Origin: Hymenobacter sp. YC55
GTDB lineage: Bacteria; Bacteroidota; Bacteroidia; Cytophagales; Hymenobacteraceae
Assembly: GCF_029433095.1 (NCBI RefSeq)
Contig: NZ_JARNTX010000003.1
Coordinates: forward strand, 1-64,000
Reading direction: 5' to 3'
Length of the DNA stretch: 64,000 nucleotides
Shown: positions 9,058-18,043 of the stretch, one piece after another
Numbering within the stretch: the first letter of the stretch is position 1
Layout of the letters: every line of letters starts with the position of its first letter
The notes under the pieces: model-generated
The model's input: the letters and a program-made list of their open reading frames with translations, nothing else
What the model was told of the DNA's origin: nothing
Databases searched by the model: none
Program-made: the position numbers and the translations under genes

Positions 9058-9083
9058 TCCGGCATACGGCAACGTATGCCGGA
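9058..9083 (+). terminator. Perfect 11-bp hairpin with GNRA loop
   Basis: Four bases after the regulator stop codon, tccggcatacg (9058-9068) pairs perfectly with cgtatgccgga (9073-9083) around the tetraloop gcaa. No long T run follows, so it may act as a transcript-end stabiliser or factor-dependent terminator rather than a classical intrinsic terminator. Confidence 0.6.
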
Positions 9084-9183
9084 ACGCGTCTCTTTATCTT
9101 GTTCGCTCTGGATAGCATCATCCGCGCCAGTTACTCCGTCTGCTACTGCTGCCGCCGCGTCCGGCGCCGTCCTGCACGTGGCC

Positions 9184-9276
9184 ACCCCGGCCGGGGTTCT
9201 TATTGCGCTAGACATCGTGTACGGGGATATTGGCACCACCCCGCTGTACGCGCTGCGGGCTATTCTGAGCTTCTAT
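9184..9276 (+). pseudogene. Fragment of a Kup-type potassium transporter N-terminus
   Basis: One frame encodes a stretch ending VYGDIGTTPLYALRAI, matching the first transmembrane segment of Kup potassium uptake proteins, whose signature is VYGDIGTSPLY. Kup proteins normally exceed 600 residues; here similarity covers only about 30 and then ends. No other Kup segment follows. It is a relic of a lost gene or the edge of an old rearrangement. Confidence 0.6.
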
Positions 9277-9685
9277 GCGCTGCTCCGGCGGCAGCCAGCC
9301 AAGTGGCTATACTTACCGGGTTGGCCTCGACAACAGCAACGTGACCAGCGCAAATTGGCCCCTTGCCATTCCCGAGCGCCCGGAGCGGCAACTCGTGCGC
9401 AAGCAGCCGCCAGTCCACTCCGTAACTCGACCATGTAAATTAGCGGGCCCCTCGCTGCCTAGCGAAGCAGTAGCCCGCCTCTAGCGTTTCGATAGGGGCG
9501 GGTGGTATTTTAGGGTACGCCATAAAGAGCGATTTTCTATTTAATCAACTCACTATCTAATTGTTATCAATAATTCTTGCTGGCTGTACGGGGCTGGCAT
9601 CTGCCTTGACTAAGCAGTGAACAGGTTTTTCGGTCCTGGGTGTGTGCCACGGGGCCGGTTGGTTTCACCTTCTGTTCTGCTGCTT
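9277..9685. other. Non-coding stretch after the Kup relic
   Basis: No supported gene. Short frames at 9275-9484 lack recognisable domains. An AT-rich section at 9535-9590 may hold the promoter of the frameshifted paralogue that begins at 9686. Confidence 0.4.
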
Positions 9686-10026
9686 ATGTTTGCTCCCCAT
9701 CAACTGGCGACGCTGCTTGTCCAGCATTTCCCCGCCCTCGTTCCGACTTGCAGCCGACTTGCTTGCCAGCCACCATGCCGCAACAGTTGTTGTACTTCGC
9801 GGCCTATACCCGGCAGGTAGCTATTCGGGGCCGCTTGCACGAACTGCGCGACTGTCTGCTGCTGGCCGGCCAGCTGTTACACCTCAACGATTCAGCGCTT
9901 TCTTCGGCGGTGGTGCATATTTATTTGCCCGCCCTGCGCTTGTCCGAATTACCCCAGGACGCGCAGTTGGTGCGGCAGTTCATGCCCGCGGCCCTCTGCC
10001 AGGCCTGTTATCCGCATGCCGCCTAG
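9686..10026 (+). pseudogene. Frameshifted paralogue of the next gene
   Basis: Translation from the ATG at 9686 gives MFAPHQLATLLVQHFPAL, which aligns with MLTPVETAQVLASNFPEL of the gene at 10199. The match then continues in another frame from about 9775 (MPQQLLYFAAYTR...) to 10026, ending QFMPAALCQACYP against ALMPARLYRAYEH in the neighbour. The change of frame fits loss of one base between about 9745 and 9780. Either the gene is inactivated or the base was miscalled. Without the shift the product would be about 113 residues. Confidence 0.6.
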
Positions 10027-10198
10027 GACGAAGCCTATCCTAAGTTTATCCTTTTTTCGTCATGAAATACGCATTGGGTTTCTTGCTGCTGCTTTGGGCT
10101 GCTATTGCATTAGTTAGCTGAGTTGTATTTTCTCTTACTTCTGTTGCTCGTCGTTCTGCCGTAGGCGGTCGGGCACCCCCTCCCCTTTGTTTTTTGCC

Positions 10199-10573
10199 AT
10201 GCTTACTCCCGTTGAAACGGCTCAAGTGCTTGCCAGCAATTTCCCGGAATTAACTTTTTCCCTACGTAGTACCCAAGGTCCCCACGGGCGAAGCGGCTTT
10301 TACAGCCAACTCGACAGCTTCGCCGTGTTCACCCGCCGCGCCATCGATGAGTGCCACCCCAGCTTGTTACGCCACTGCTTTGCCGTAGCCGATACCCTAC
10401 TGCAACGCGCTGATGCGTACTTGGCCGCGGCCATCGAGACGATTTATCTGCAAGGCTTGCACCTCGACGATACGCCGGCCGGCAATGAGCTAGCGCGCGC
10501 GTTGATGCCTGCTCGGCTCTACCGCGCTTATGAGCACCAGCGAGCCAACATTCTTGGGCTGGGTGCTAACTAA
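10199..10573 (+). CDS. Small helical protein, tandem paralogue, unknown function
   Basis: The 124-residue product (MLTPVETAQVLASNFPEL...) is predicted soluble and mostly helical, with a conserved ending ...ELARALMPARLYRAYEHQ. The ATG at 10199 is chosen over 10187 because it aligns with the start of the upstream paralogue. The pattern of an FPEL start, a middle helix with YSQLDSFAVFTRRAI and a late YLQGLHL segment recalls the DUF7674-type family, but this is a tentative match. The gene and its damaged copy form a tandem pair with no functional clue from neighbours. Confidence 0.65.
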   Translation: MLTPVETAQVLASNFPELTFSLRSTQGPHGRSGFYSQLDSFAVFTRRAIDECHPSLLRHCFAVADTLLQRADAYLAAAIETIYLQGLHLDDTPAGNELARALMPARLYRAYEHQRANILGLGAN

Positions 10574-10743
10574 AGCCGCCTTACCTTCCTGCTAGTCCAA
10601 CTCAATCAGCTTACCCGCCAGAACTTTTATGTAGCCAACCGAAACGCCTTACGCGGGGCCGCCAAGCTTGTCGGTTAGCGAGAGTTCAGTCCCGACTGGT
10701 ACCGCGGTATTGCATTGCAAAACGCTTCTCCTCCGCACGTACA
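10574..10743. other. Short spacer with a coding-like scrap
   Basis: A 28-codon open stretch at about 10592-10679 (LVQLNQLTRQNFYVANRNAL...) has coding-like composition but no start codon, and it ends at a stop at 10677-10679. It may be the tail of a lost gene. Nothing else was seen. Confidence 0.25.
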
Positions 10744-11001
10744 TCAGGAACTGCAGACGTAGGGGCCAGCACCAGAATCCTTGGCCACACCCCTAGCGGG
10801 CAGATTCATTTGCTGTAGCGGCGGCGAACCATCGCCCTCGATATTCCGCACCAGGACAACCTCGCGCAGCACTTCATGCAAGCCCTCTGACAGGGAAATG
10901 TCGTGCTTTCTCTCCTTGATGATTAAGGCAATAAGCACGTGCTCTCTTGAACTGCGACTGGCGGCTGCCAGAACAGAAAACGCTTTTTTGTCCAGTGTCA
11001 T
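10744..11001 (-). CDS. Hypothetical protein, 85 residues
   Basis: An intact frame from an ATG at 11001 encodes MTLDKKAFSVLAAASRSSRE, then a charged helical middle with LIIKERKHDISLSEGLHEVL, and a glycine/proline-rich end. The first 60 residues look like a folded small protein. No family is recognised, there is no signal peptide, and no neighbour suggests a role. It could be spurious. Confidence 0.4.
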   Translation of the reverse strand: MTLDKKAFSVLAAASRSSREHVLIALIIKERKHDISLSEGLHEVLREVVLVRNIEGDGSPPLQQMNLPARGVAKDSGAGPYVCSS

Positions 11002-11413
11002 TTAGTTGCTCTGCTCACCAAACGGGCTCAAAGGAATGAGGAAGTATGCTGGCTTGCTAAGGGACCACCTCTATCTTGTTCGCTCCCTTCTCAGGATTTG
11101 TTAGGAGGGCCAAAAAGAAATAAGTCTAGGGCAGCACCTACCGGCTTGCTGCAAAAGAGGTACTAACAAACCTTCGGGTTTCAAGGCAGCGCGTCCTTCG
11201 CCACGCGCGCAAGCGAATATATTTATACTTGATTGCTGTTATATTTCTACTATTTCGGGGATCTTAGTACCTGTTCATGTGCTGCCGGTGGTTCGCTAGT
11301 TGGTACTTGTCGCAGAGCCAGGCACCGTCAAGCAGGAGAGTGCTGCCGTTTCTTGCCGGCTGGTTAGCCGTTTCCCGTCTGCCTTCTTCTTTTCCCCATA
11401 TCCCACCCCTTGT
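11002..11413. other. Upstream region of the large surface protein
   Basis: No supported gene. AT-rich sequence at 11215-11265 (aatatatttatacttgattgctg) probably contains the promoter of the T9SS-exported protein, whose likely start is 11414. A minus-strand frame at 11264-11503 looks spurious. Confidence 0.4.
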
Positions 11414-14400
11414 ATGCTCTATTTTACGCAGGTGCTGCTCGCAGCAGGTTTCTTGCTGCCCCCCCTGACAACTCAGGTACAGGTCGACCAAAGCGTACCC
11501 CACGCGGTATGGGCAGTTCTCCCAACGGCTGCCCAGCCAGCGCCCCGGCGCCCACTACTTCGTCCCGGCCCCTCGCCAACTCCCAACGCGTCCCGCCCCG
11601 CGGAGGCCGTCCGCGAGGTATGGGCGGCGCGGTATCAGCTGACAGCGGGGCAGGCCACGGATATGACCCTAGACGCGGCCGGCAACGTGGTCGTAACCGG
11701 CACGTTTTACAATGGTAACGCTTCCCAATACGTCACGGTGAAGTATGCGGCCAGTGGCCAGCAACTCTGGACGGCCCACTATGACGAGGCCGCAATCGGC
11801 CGGGCCGCGAAAGTGGTGGTCGATGCCACGGGCAATGTGTACGTGAGCGGAACGGGAACCAACGGTCCTGGCGGCAACCGGCAAGACTTTATTACCCTCA
11901 AGTATTCCGGGAACGGCACCTTGCTTTGGAGTAAGCGCTTCGACGGGGGTATGCGGCGGCGAGATTACGCAGCGGACGTAGCGGTGGATGCGGCTGGCAA
12001 CGTCTACGTCACCGGCACCTCAGATCCGGGAGGGACGGTAGAGAGCGACTTCGGCGAGTTGGCGACCGTGAAGTATTCACCCACCGGGCAGCCGCTCTGG
12101 ACAAACTCCTTGCCGGCCGACTTCTCCCGTTTCCGGCAAGCGGTGGCAATCGCCCTCGATGCGGCCGGCGATGTGGTGGTCACCGGCTTCGATGGCAGCA
12201 GCGGATACTTGACGAGTAAGTATGCGGGAGCTAATGGGCAGCAACTCTGGCAAACCCGCTCGGCGGGTCGAGTCCCGGTTGACCTGGCCGTCGATGCGGC
12301 CGGCGATGTCGTGGTCACGGGCTCCGTGTCCGAGAACGGGTACGTAACGTGCAAGTATGCGGGCACCAGTGGCCAGCAAGTCTGGCAGGCCCGCGACGGG
12401 AACCCGGGGCAAGTCAGTGCGCTGGCCGTCGACGGGAACCGCAATGTGGTCGTTACCGGGTACTCGGGCGCCGAGTATGCCACCCGGAAGTATTCGCCCA
12501 GTGGTCAACTGCTCTGGGTGGCGCGTTACGCCGGGCCCGGCACCGGCTTGGAACGAGCGACGAGTGTCGCCCTCGACTCGGCCGGCAACGTGTATGTGAC
12601 GGGCACGTCGACCGTTGCCACTCCCACCAGTACCATCACCAACAGCTTGGCCACCGTCAAGTACGCCGCCGAAGATGGCCAGCCGCTCTGGGTCGCTCGC
12701 CATACGCGGGCGGTCGGAGTGAATGCAGCGGGGGTAAAGACGGTGGGGGTCGTCGTCAGCCCGAGTGGACTCGTATACGTAGCCGGCTCCAGCGAAGGGG
12801 CCTACTTCGCGTTTCAGTACGCCCAAACGGGGGGGCTACCCGCCGGACAACCCGTGGTCGGACCCATCAGCGCCACAACCGATCGGGGCGCCTGCAGCGC
12901 GCAGCTGGCCTTTGCTGCCCTTGCCCCGGGGCCACCCGCCACGCTCACCTATGCGCTGCCCAGCGGGCCCATCACTTCACCCCACGTGTTTCCGGTGGGC
13001 GTGAGCCAAGTGACCGCCACAGCGACCTCCAGCGCGGGCACCTTCCAGCAGACGTTCCCCGTGACCGTGACCGATACCGAAGCGCCCACGCTGACGGTGC
13101 CCGCGGAGTTCGTATCGTTTAAGGCCCCGGCCGATTCCTGCGTTGTGACGCGCCGCTTGGTTTCGCCAACTGTCACCGAGTCTTGTGAACAAGTAACCGT
13201 AGTCGGGGTGCGCAGCGATTCGCTGGCCTTGAGCGCCCCTTTCCCCGTCGGGCAGACCGCCCTGTTATGGCGGGCAACCGACCAAGCCGGCAATCTAACC
13301 CAGGTGAGGCAGTATATCAATGTCTTCGAAGAGACCCTTCCCATTGTGCGCGCCCAAAATGTGACGGTGCGCTTAGTGAACGGGCAGGCCACGGTTACGG
13401 CCGAGCAAGTCAACAACGGCAGCAGCGATAACTGCGGCCTTGCCTATATGGCGCTGAGCCGGGCCTACTTCACCGCCGCCGACCTGGGCCCTAATCCCGT
13501 TACATTATTTGTGTGGGACCGCTCGCGCAACTTGGACAGCGCTCAGGCCGTGGTCACGGTGCTGCCGGCGGCCCCTACCAGCGGCCCGGCCCGCTACCGC
13601 CTGCATGCTGGCGGCGGCCCCCTCACGACCGCACTAGGCCTGTTCGCCGCCGACGAGTACGCGGCGGGCGGGGCCGTTTTCACGACCGACCAGGCCATTG
13701 CCGGCACCCCCGACGAGGCGCTCTACCAAACCGAGCGCTACGGCAGCTTCACCTATAACCTGCCCGTGCCCAACGGCCAGTACACCGTCCGGTTGCACTT
13801 CGCCGAAATCTACTGGAACGCGGCGGGCCAGCGCGTCTTCGACGTCGCCGCCGAGGGCAGCCAGGTGCTCAGCGCCTACGACATTGTGCGAAAAGTTGGG
13901 GCCTTCACGGCCACCACCGAGACCTTCCCCGTCACCGTCACCGACGGCCTGCTCACCCTGACTTTCGCGCCCGGCACCAGGGGTGTGGATTTGCCGAAAG
14001 TGTCGGCCATCGAAGTGCTGGACGTGGTGCCGGCGGCCGTGCTGCGCCTCAAAGCCGGTGGGGACGCGCTGAGCACCTCCCTCGGTCACTTTGCCGCCGA
14101 TCAATTCGCGACCGGCGGCAGCGACTTTGCTACCGACCAGCCCATTGCTGGCACCGAGGACGATGCCTTGTACCAGAGTGAGCGTTATGGCAACTTCGTC
14201 TATCACCTGCCGGTGCCCAACGGCACCTACACGGTCAAGCTGCACTTCGCTGAGCTCTATTGGAACGCGGCGGGCCAGCGCGTCTTCGACGTGGCGGCCG
14301 AAGGAACGACCGTGCTCAGCGCCTATGACATCGTGCGGAAGGTAGGCCCGCTGACGGCCACCACCGAGTCCTTTTCGGTGACCGTCACCGACGGGGTACT

Positions 14401-14797
14401 CTCGCTGGCCTTTGCCTCTGGCGTTACGGGGGTGGACCAAGCCAAAGTGTCGGCCATCGAAGTGCTCAGCAACAATGCTGAGCGGCCCGCGGCTAGCCCG
14501 CTGGCCGCGGTTGCGGCGACCAAGCTGCCGGTCTACAGTGCCCAGGTCAAGCTCTATCCCAACCCGTCCGCTGACGGCCGGGTTACGGTCGAGTTGCCGG
14601 CTGCCTTCCAGGGAGAAATGAGCTATACCTTGGTCTCATCGTTGGGCACAACCCTGAGCCAGGGCCAGCGCACCATCTCGGCCGCGGGACAGCCCTTGAC
14701 GTTCGACTTCTCGCTGCAGCTCGCGGCGGAAGGCCTCTACTACCTGCACTTGCGCGGGGCCCAGGGCCAAGCGCACGTTAAGCTACTACGGAAATAA
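11414..14797 (+). CDS. T9SS-exported multidomain surface protein (SBBP, HYR-like, two malectin domains)
   Basis: About 1127 residues if started at MLYFTQVLLAAGFLLPP (11414), which makes a good signal peptide; an ATG at 11300 would bury it. After a proline-rich spacer come about eight SBBP repeats (residues ~80-480; units like AGNVVVTG...KYS.SGQQLW), forming a beta-propeller. A HYR/Ig-like region follows (~485-680; DTEAPTLTVP). Two tandem malectin-type domains (~685-1040; RLHAGGGPLTT..., LHFAEIYWNAAGQRVFDV) are near duplicates. The C-terminus (VKLYPNPSADGR to the end) is a type A T9SS sorting domain, which directs outer-membrane export and cell-surface attachment. A carbohydrate-binding or adhesion role is likely. 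Confidence 0.92.
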   Translation: MLYFTQVLLAAGFLLPPLTTQVQVDQSVPHAVWAVLPTAAQPAPRRPLLRPGPSPTPNASRPAEAVREVWAARYQLTAGQATDMTLDAAGNVVVTGTFYNGNASQYVTVKYAASGQQLWTAHYDEAAIGRAAKVVVDATGNVYVSGTGTNGPGGNRQDFITLKYSGNGTLLWSKRFDGGMRRRDYAADVAVDAAGNVYVTGTSDPGGTVESDFGELATVKYSPTGQPLWTNSLPADFSRFRQAVAIALDAAGDVVVTGFDGSSGYLTSKYAGANGQQLWQTRSAGRVPVDLAVDAAGDVVVTGSVSENGYVTCKYAGTSGQQVWQARDGNPGQVSALAVDGNRNVVVTGYSGAEYATRKYSPSGQLLWVARYAGPGTGLERATSVALDSAGNVYVTGTSTVATPTSTITNSLATVKYAAEDGQPLWVARHTRAVGVNAAGVKTVGVVVSPSGLVYVAGSSEGAYFAFQYAQTGGLPAGQPVVGPISATTDRGACSAQLAFAALAPGPPATLTYALPSGPITSPHVFPVGVSQVTATATSSAGTFQQTFPVTVTDTEAPTLTVPAEFVSFKAPADSCVVTRRLVSPTVTESCEQVTVVGVRSDSLALSAPFPVGQTALLWRATDQAGNLTQVRQYINVFEETLPIVRAQNVTVRLVNGQATVTAEQVNNGSSDNCGLAYMALSRAYFTAADLGPNPVTLFVWDRSRNLDSAQAVVTVLPAAPTSGPARYRLHAGGGPLTTALGLFAADEYAAGGAVFTTDQAIAGTPDEALYQTERYGSFTYNLPVPNGQYTVRLHFAEIYWNAAGQRVFDVAAEGSQVLSAYDIVRKVGAFTATTETFPVTVTDGLLTLTFAPGTRGVDLPKVSAIEVLDVVPAAVLRLKAGGDALSTSLGHFAADQFATGGSDFATDQPIAGTEDDALYQSERYGNFVYHLPVPNGTYTVKLHFAELYWNAAGQRVFDVAAEGTTVLSAYDIVRKVGPLTATTESFSVTVTDGVLSLAFASGVTGVDQAKVSAIEVLSNNAERPAASPLAAVAATKLPVYSAQVKLYPNPSADGRVTVELPAAFQGEMSYTLVSSLGTTLSQGQRTISAAGQPLTFDFSLQLAAEGLYYLHLRGAQGQAHVKLLRK

Positions 14798-14936
14798 CCC
14801 ACCGCCCCGGCGCTGACCCGACGCGCGCTGAAGCGTCCAACGAACGAGGAGGCCCTGCTGCGGCAGAGGGGCACCGTTTTGAACCGCCTGCCCGGAACGA
14901 GGGGCCAGTCCAGCTACGGGCGGATGCCGAAAAGCG

Positions 14937-14978
14937 GAAAAGGGTCTGCTGCCTCGGGCGGCAGACCCTTTTTTTTCT
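14937..14978 (+). terminator. Rho-independent terminator
   Basis: The arm aagggtctgctgcc and its partner ggcggcagaccctt form a strong GC-rich stem with one G-U pair around a TCGG loop, followed by eight T residues. It ends the transcript of the large T9SS protein gene, about 140 bases past the stop. Confidence 0.9.
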
Positions 14979-15456
14979 CAGGGGGCCCTGCGACCAACTC
15001 GCGATTTATAATTCAACTTGAGGAGCTGGCAGGTGCGGGCCCTTTTACCCAGTGAGCACCTTCCAAGTGAATCTGCAGAAAAGGTTCCTGCTAGGCCACT
15101 AACAAGCTACTCTGTGTGTACACACAAGAGCTCTTTACTTGATATAATTCAACTTCTCGGACTACCGTAAGCCTGATTTTAGCAATCCATCGGCACTGCG
15201 CTGAGGTTAGTTCAGAGAAAAGAGGCCTAGACCATTCGTGACGTATGGTCATCCGATTGAGATTGTCCCGAATCGCCCCCCCTCCTGCACCTGGATGGAA
15301 TCCGGAAACGCAAAGTACTCGCGCAGTTGGGCAGCGTCGAGGGGTTCTGTAAAGGTGTAATCCTGACTTCCTCATTTTGGCTAACTCTTTCCTCGATTAG
15401 CCTAATTAAGGCCAATAGCCTCTGGTAACCTTTGTGTTTCAACTAAAAAGCAACAC
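14979..15456. other. Intergenic region with a possible gene relic on the minus strand
   Basis: Reading the minus strand from 15442, one frame gives MKHKGYQRLLALIRLIEERV. A second frame ending at a stop at 15249-15251 gives EPLDAAQLREYFAFPDSI, which also looks coding. Together they suggest a short frameshifted gene relic of unknown family at about 15249-15442. The rest shows nothing. The region also carries the promoter of the SDR gene at 15457. Confidence 0.3.
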
Positions 15457-16221
15457 ATGAAAGCGCAACATGGTCAAGCAACCCGTATTGCCCTCGTAAC
15501 GGGGGCAAATCAAGGCATCGGCTTACAAGTCGCAAAAGAACTGGTGGCAAACGGGTACACCGTTCTGGTGGGTTCTCGAAATCTTACAAAGGGGGAAGAG
15601 GCAGCAACGGGTATTGGGGCTGGTGCAATCCCCATCCAGTTGGATGTGACCAATTCGACGTCAATAGCCAAGGCAGCCGAACGAATTCATACAGAATATG
15701 GCAGAATCGACGTACTAGTGAACAATGCGGGAATCTCACAGGCCGGAAGAGCGAACCGAACCTTTGAAGAGGCTACCAACGAGGCCCGGGCAAGTATGGC
15801 TTCCCTTGAGGAAGTGAAAGCCATATGGGAGACCAATGTCTTTGGGGTTATCGCCGTGACCCAGGCGATGCTGCCCTTCCTCAAGGAATCTGCTGCCGGA
15901 CGAATCATCAATGTATCCAGTGCGTTGGGTTCCCTGAATCTAAATGCAGATCCCACGTATCCTTATCGGGCTATTTTTGGAGTGGGGTATGCCGCCTCTA
16001 AAACGGCCCTTAATGCCGTTACCTTGAGCTTTGCTATTGAATTAGAAACGTCAACTATCACGGTCAATGCGGCAAGTCCCGGTTTCCCGGCCACCGCTCT
16101 CAACAATTTTCAAGGTACGGAGACGATAGAAGTGGCGGCTCGTAACATTGTTCGTGCGGCGCTGGACGAAAGTGGTGTAACCGGTACATTCACCGGTTCT
16201 GATGGTGCCTTACCTTGGTAA
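15457..16221 (+). CDS. SDR-family oxidoreductase, carbonyl-reductase-like
   Basis: A 254-residue classical short-chain dehydrogenase. It has the NAD(P)-binding motif TGANQGIG (residues ~14-21), an NNAG motif (~88-91), the catalytic Ser in INVSSALGS and the YAASK active-site pair (~176-180). The extended loop before the Tyr (PTYPYRAIFGVGYAASK) and the short C-terminus match carbonyl-reductase-type SDRs that reduce aldehydes, ketones or quinones with NADPH. It is 77 bp upstream of an AraC regulator on the same strand, likely a unit. Base composition is lower in GC than the surrounding genes. Confidence 0.93.
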   Translation: MKAQHGQATRIALVTGANQGIGLQVAKELVANGYTVLVGSRNLTKGEEAATGIGAGAIPIQLDVTNSTSIAKAAERIHTEYGRIDVLVNNAGISQAGRANRTFEEATNEARASMASLEEVKAIWETNVFGVIAVTQAMLPFLKESAAGRIINVSSALGSLNLNADPTYPYRAIFGVGYAASKTALNAVTLSFAIELETSTITVNAASPGFPATALNNFQGTETIEVAARNIVRAALDESGVTGTFTGSDGALPW

Positions 16222-16298
16222 ATAAAAAAGGCATAAATAAAAAGCAAATCTACCCTGGAACGCGTAAGTTCCTAGTTAGATTTTTATTGAAATGAAAG

Positions 16299-17216
16299 AT
16301 GAAAAAGGAAGAGCGTCCCTATCATAAATTTAATTCTTTATCCGAAGCCCATCGGGCGTTTGGCTTGCCTAAACCGCAGCACCCGTTGATAAGCTTAATT
16401 GACAATACAAGTAATCAAATCGATTTAAATACGCTACCTAACTCGATTATTCTGAATTTTTACAAGATATCATACAAAATAAAGCTGACTGGAAGCGTAA
16501 AATATGGGCAAGGGTCTTATGACTTCGATGAAGGTGGTTTATTATTTGCTGCGCCTGAACAGGTAATTGGGATAGCAGATGAAGCCGACGGCCATAGAGG
16601 GTATTCCTTGTTTATCAGTCCGGAATTTTTACTGCACCATCCTTTAGCAAAAAAAATCAAACAGTATGGCTTTTTCTCTTATTCTGTCAACGAAGCCTTG
16701 CATCTTTCCGACCAGGAAAAGTCAACAATAGACGCCATATTCAAGCTAATTGAAGAAGAGCTCAACAGCCGGATTGATGATTTCAGCCAGGAAGTACTTA
16801 TTTCACAGATTGAATTGCTTTTAAATTGCTGCAACAGGTTTTACAAAAGACAATTCATCACCCGTAAAGCTGTAAATAATGACTTATTACAAGCACTGGA
16901 AGATATTTTAGAAGAATGTTTTAGCGCGAACGGACCCCTTACCCAAGGGTTACCAACGGTACACTTTCTTGCTGAAAAATTAAATATTTCATCCAGCTAC
17001 TTGAGTGATATGTTACGAAGCCTTACGGGACAAAATGCGCAACAACACATCCACAACAAACTAATTGAAAAGGCAAAAGTAAAAATATCAACTACTAATT
17101 TAACGATAAGTGAAATTGCGTATGAATTAGGTTTTGAACATCCCTCTTCATTTACTAAACTATTCAAGGCAAAAACGACTATTTCACCTTTAGAGTTTAG
17201 ACAATCCTTTGTTTGA
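16299..17216 (+). CDS. AraC-family regulator, AT-rich
   Basis: The 305-residue protein has an N-terminal sensor domain (about 1-195) and a C-terminal double helix-turn-helix (about 210-305) with LNISSSYLSDMLRSL in the first HTH and the signature EIAYELGFEHPSSFTKLFK in the second. It probably controls the SDR gene directly upstream. Its coding sequence is markedly richer in A and T than the rest of the window, with many AAA, ATT and TTA codons, which suggests acquisition from a lower-GC Bacteroidota relative. Confidence 0.92.
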   Translation: MKKEERPYHKFNSLSEAHRAFGLPKPQHPLISLIDNTSNQIDLNTLPNSIILNFYKISYKIKLTGSVKYGQGSYDFDEGGLLFAAPEQVIGIADEADGHRGYSLFISPEFLLHHPLAKKIKQYGFFSYSVNEALHLSDQEKSTIDAIFKLIEEELNSRIDDFSQEVLISQIELLLNCCNRFYKRQFITRKAVNNDLLQALEDILEECFSANGPLTQGLPTVHFLAEKLNISSSYLSDMLRSLTGQNAQQHIHNKLIEKAKVKISTTNLTISEIAYELGFEHPSSFTKLFKAKTTISPLEFRQSFV

Positions 17217-17517
17217 TACCTGACAAGAAATGCTGAAAAGACAAGGCCGTTATGCTTCCTCCGGGGCGCATTGCTCCCCTTGAATGGGAGGCTGCGGAAG
17301 GCGACTCAGTACACTAGGCAGGTGTTGACGGCCGCCATGCCTCGTCGAAAGATAAGGATGGGGTGGGCCGTTTAGGCATGACAGGTAAACTAGATTTTAG
17401 GGGTAATTAGAGGGTGATGTTCCGTCCGCCGCCCGAAGGTGCGAAAGAAAGGGGAGCCTGGGTTGCGTAGCCAGGGGTCGGGGTACAGGAACCGACAGGC
17501 TGGCCCATCGGCCCTTG
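17217..17517. other. Intergenic, nothing recognised
   Basis: This convergent spacer lies between the AraC gene and the EthD gene. Open frames here are antisense or very short. No terminator with a clear T run was identified. Confidence 0.4.
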
Positions 17518-17856
17518 TCATCCTTCCACTACAACGAGTTCTTCGGAGACGAGTATCCCCCCTTGGGTCAGGTCGAGGAAGTTGGCATGGTCCGGGTCCA
17601 CTTTGGTTTGAAAGTTTTCAGAAAAGAACAACGCGTTCAGGTCTTCCAAACTGTCAAACCACGTTTCCACTACCGCATCGTAGCTCGGCTCGCCAAACCC
17701 AGCGGCGGGAATGGGGTAAGAGACAACGAAGCGACGCATGTACCGGGCTTCGGGAAGGGCAAGCAGCAGCGGCTCATGCACGTTCCGGCGATAGTCTTTA
17801 AACTCCTGCTGGCTCATGCCGGCGCGGCGCTTCAGGGTAAGGAGCAGTTTTATCAT
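17518..17856 (-). CDS. EthD-type ferredoxin-like protein
   Basis: Starting at MIKLLLTLKRRAG (17856) the product is 112 residues; an upstream ATG at 17934 would add an unlikely N-terminus. The motif order KLLLTLKRRAGMSQQEFKDY, HEPLLLALPEARYMRRFVVSY and YDAVVETWFDSLEDL is typical of the EthD domain (PF07110), a dimeric alpha/beta-barrel fold. EthD-type proteins accompany oxidative degradation pathways, often with an unclear catalytic role. It lies upstream-to-downstream with the AraC gene at 18044-18949 on the same strand and could be its target. Confidence 0.8.
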   Translation of the reverse strand: MIKLLLTLKRRAGMSQQEFKDYRRNVHEPLLLALPEARYMRRFVVSYPIPAAGFGEPSYDAVVETWFDSLEDLNALFFSENFQTKVDPDHANFLDLTQGGILVSEELVVVEG

Positions 17857-18043
17857 GGCAACAAGGGGGGATCCGTCCAGAGCGGATGTTTGTAGATAAA
17901 CCGAGTTAACCCGCCGCCCCGGCAGGAGCACCAAGCCCCGCTTTAGCGAAGCCTACTGCCACCAGGCGGCCTGTTTAACGACAGCAAAGGTCGGTCGATG
18001 ACATAGCCGCTGTTTACCAAATTCACTCAGATACTTACCAAAT

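Noticed and set aside
13634..14440. Long minus-strand frame opposite the malectin domains
   Set aside because: It mirrors the duplicated malectin coding sequence and gives a glycine-rich, domainless protein, so it is a shadow.
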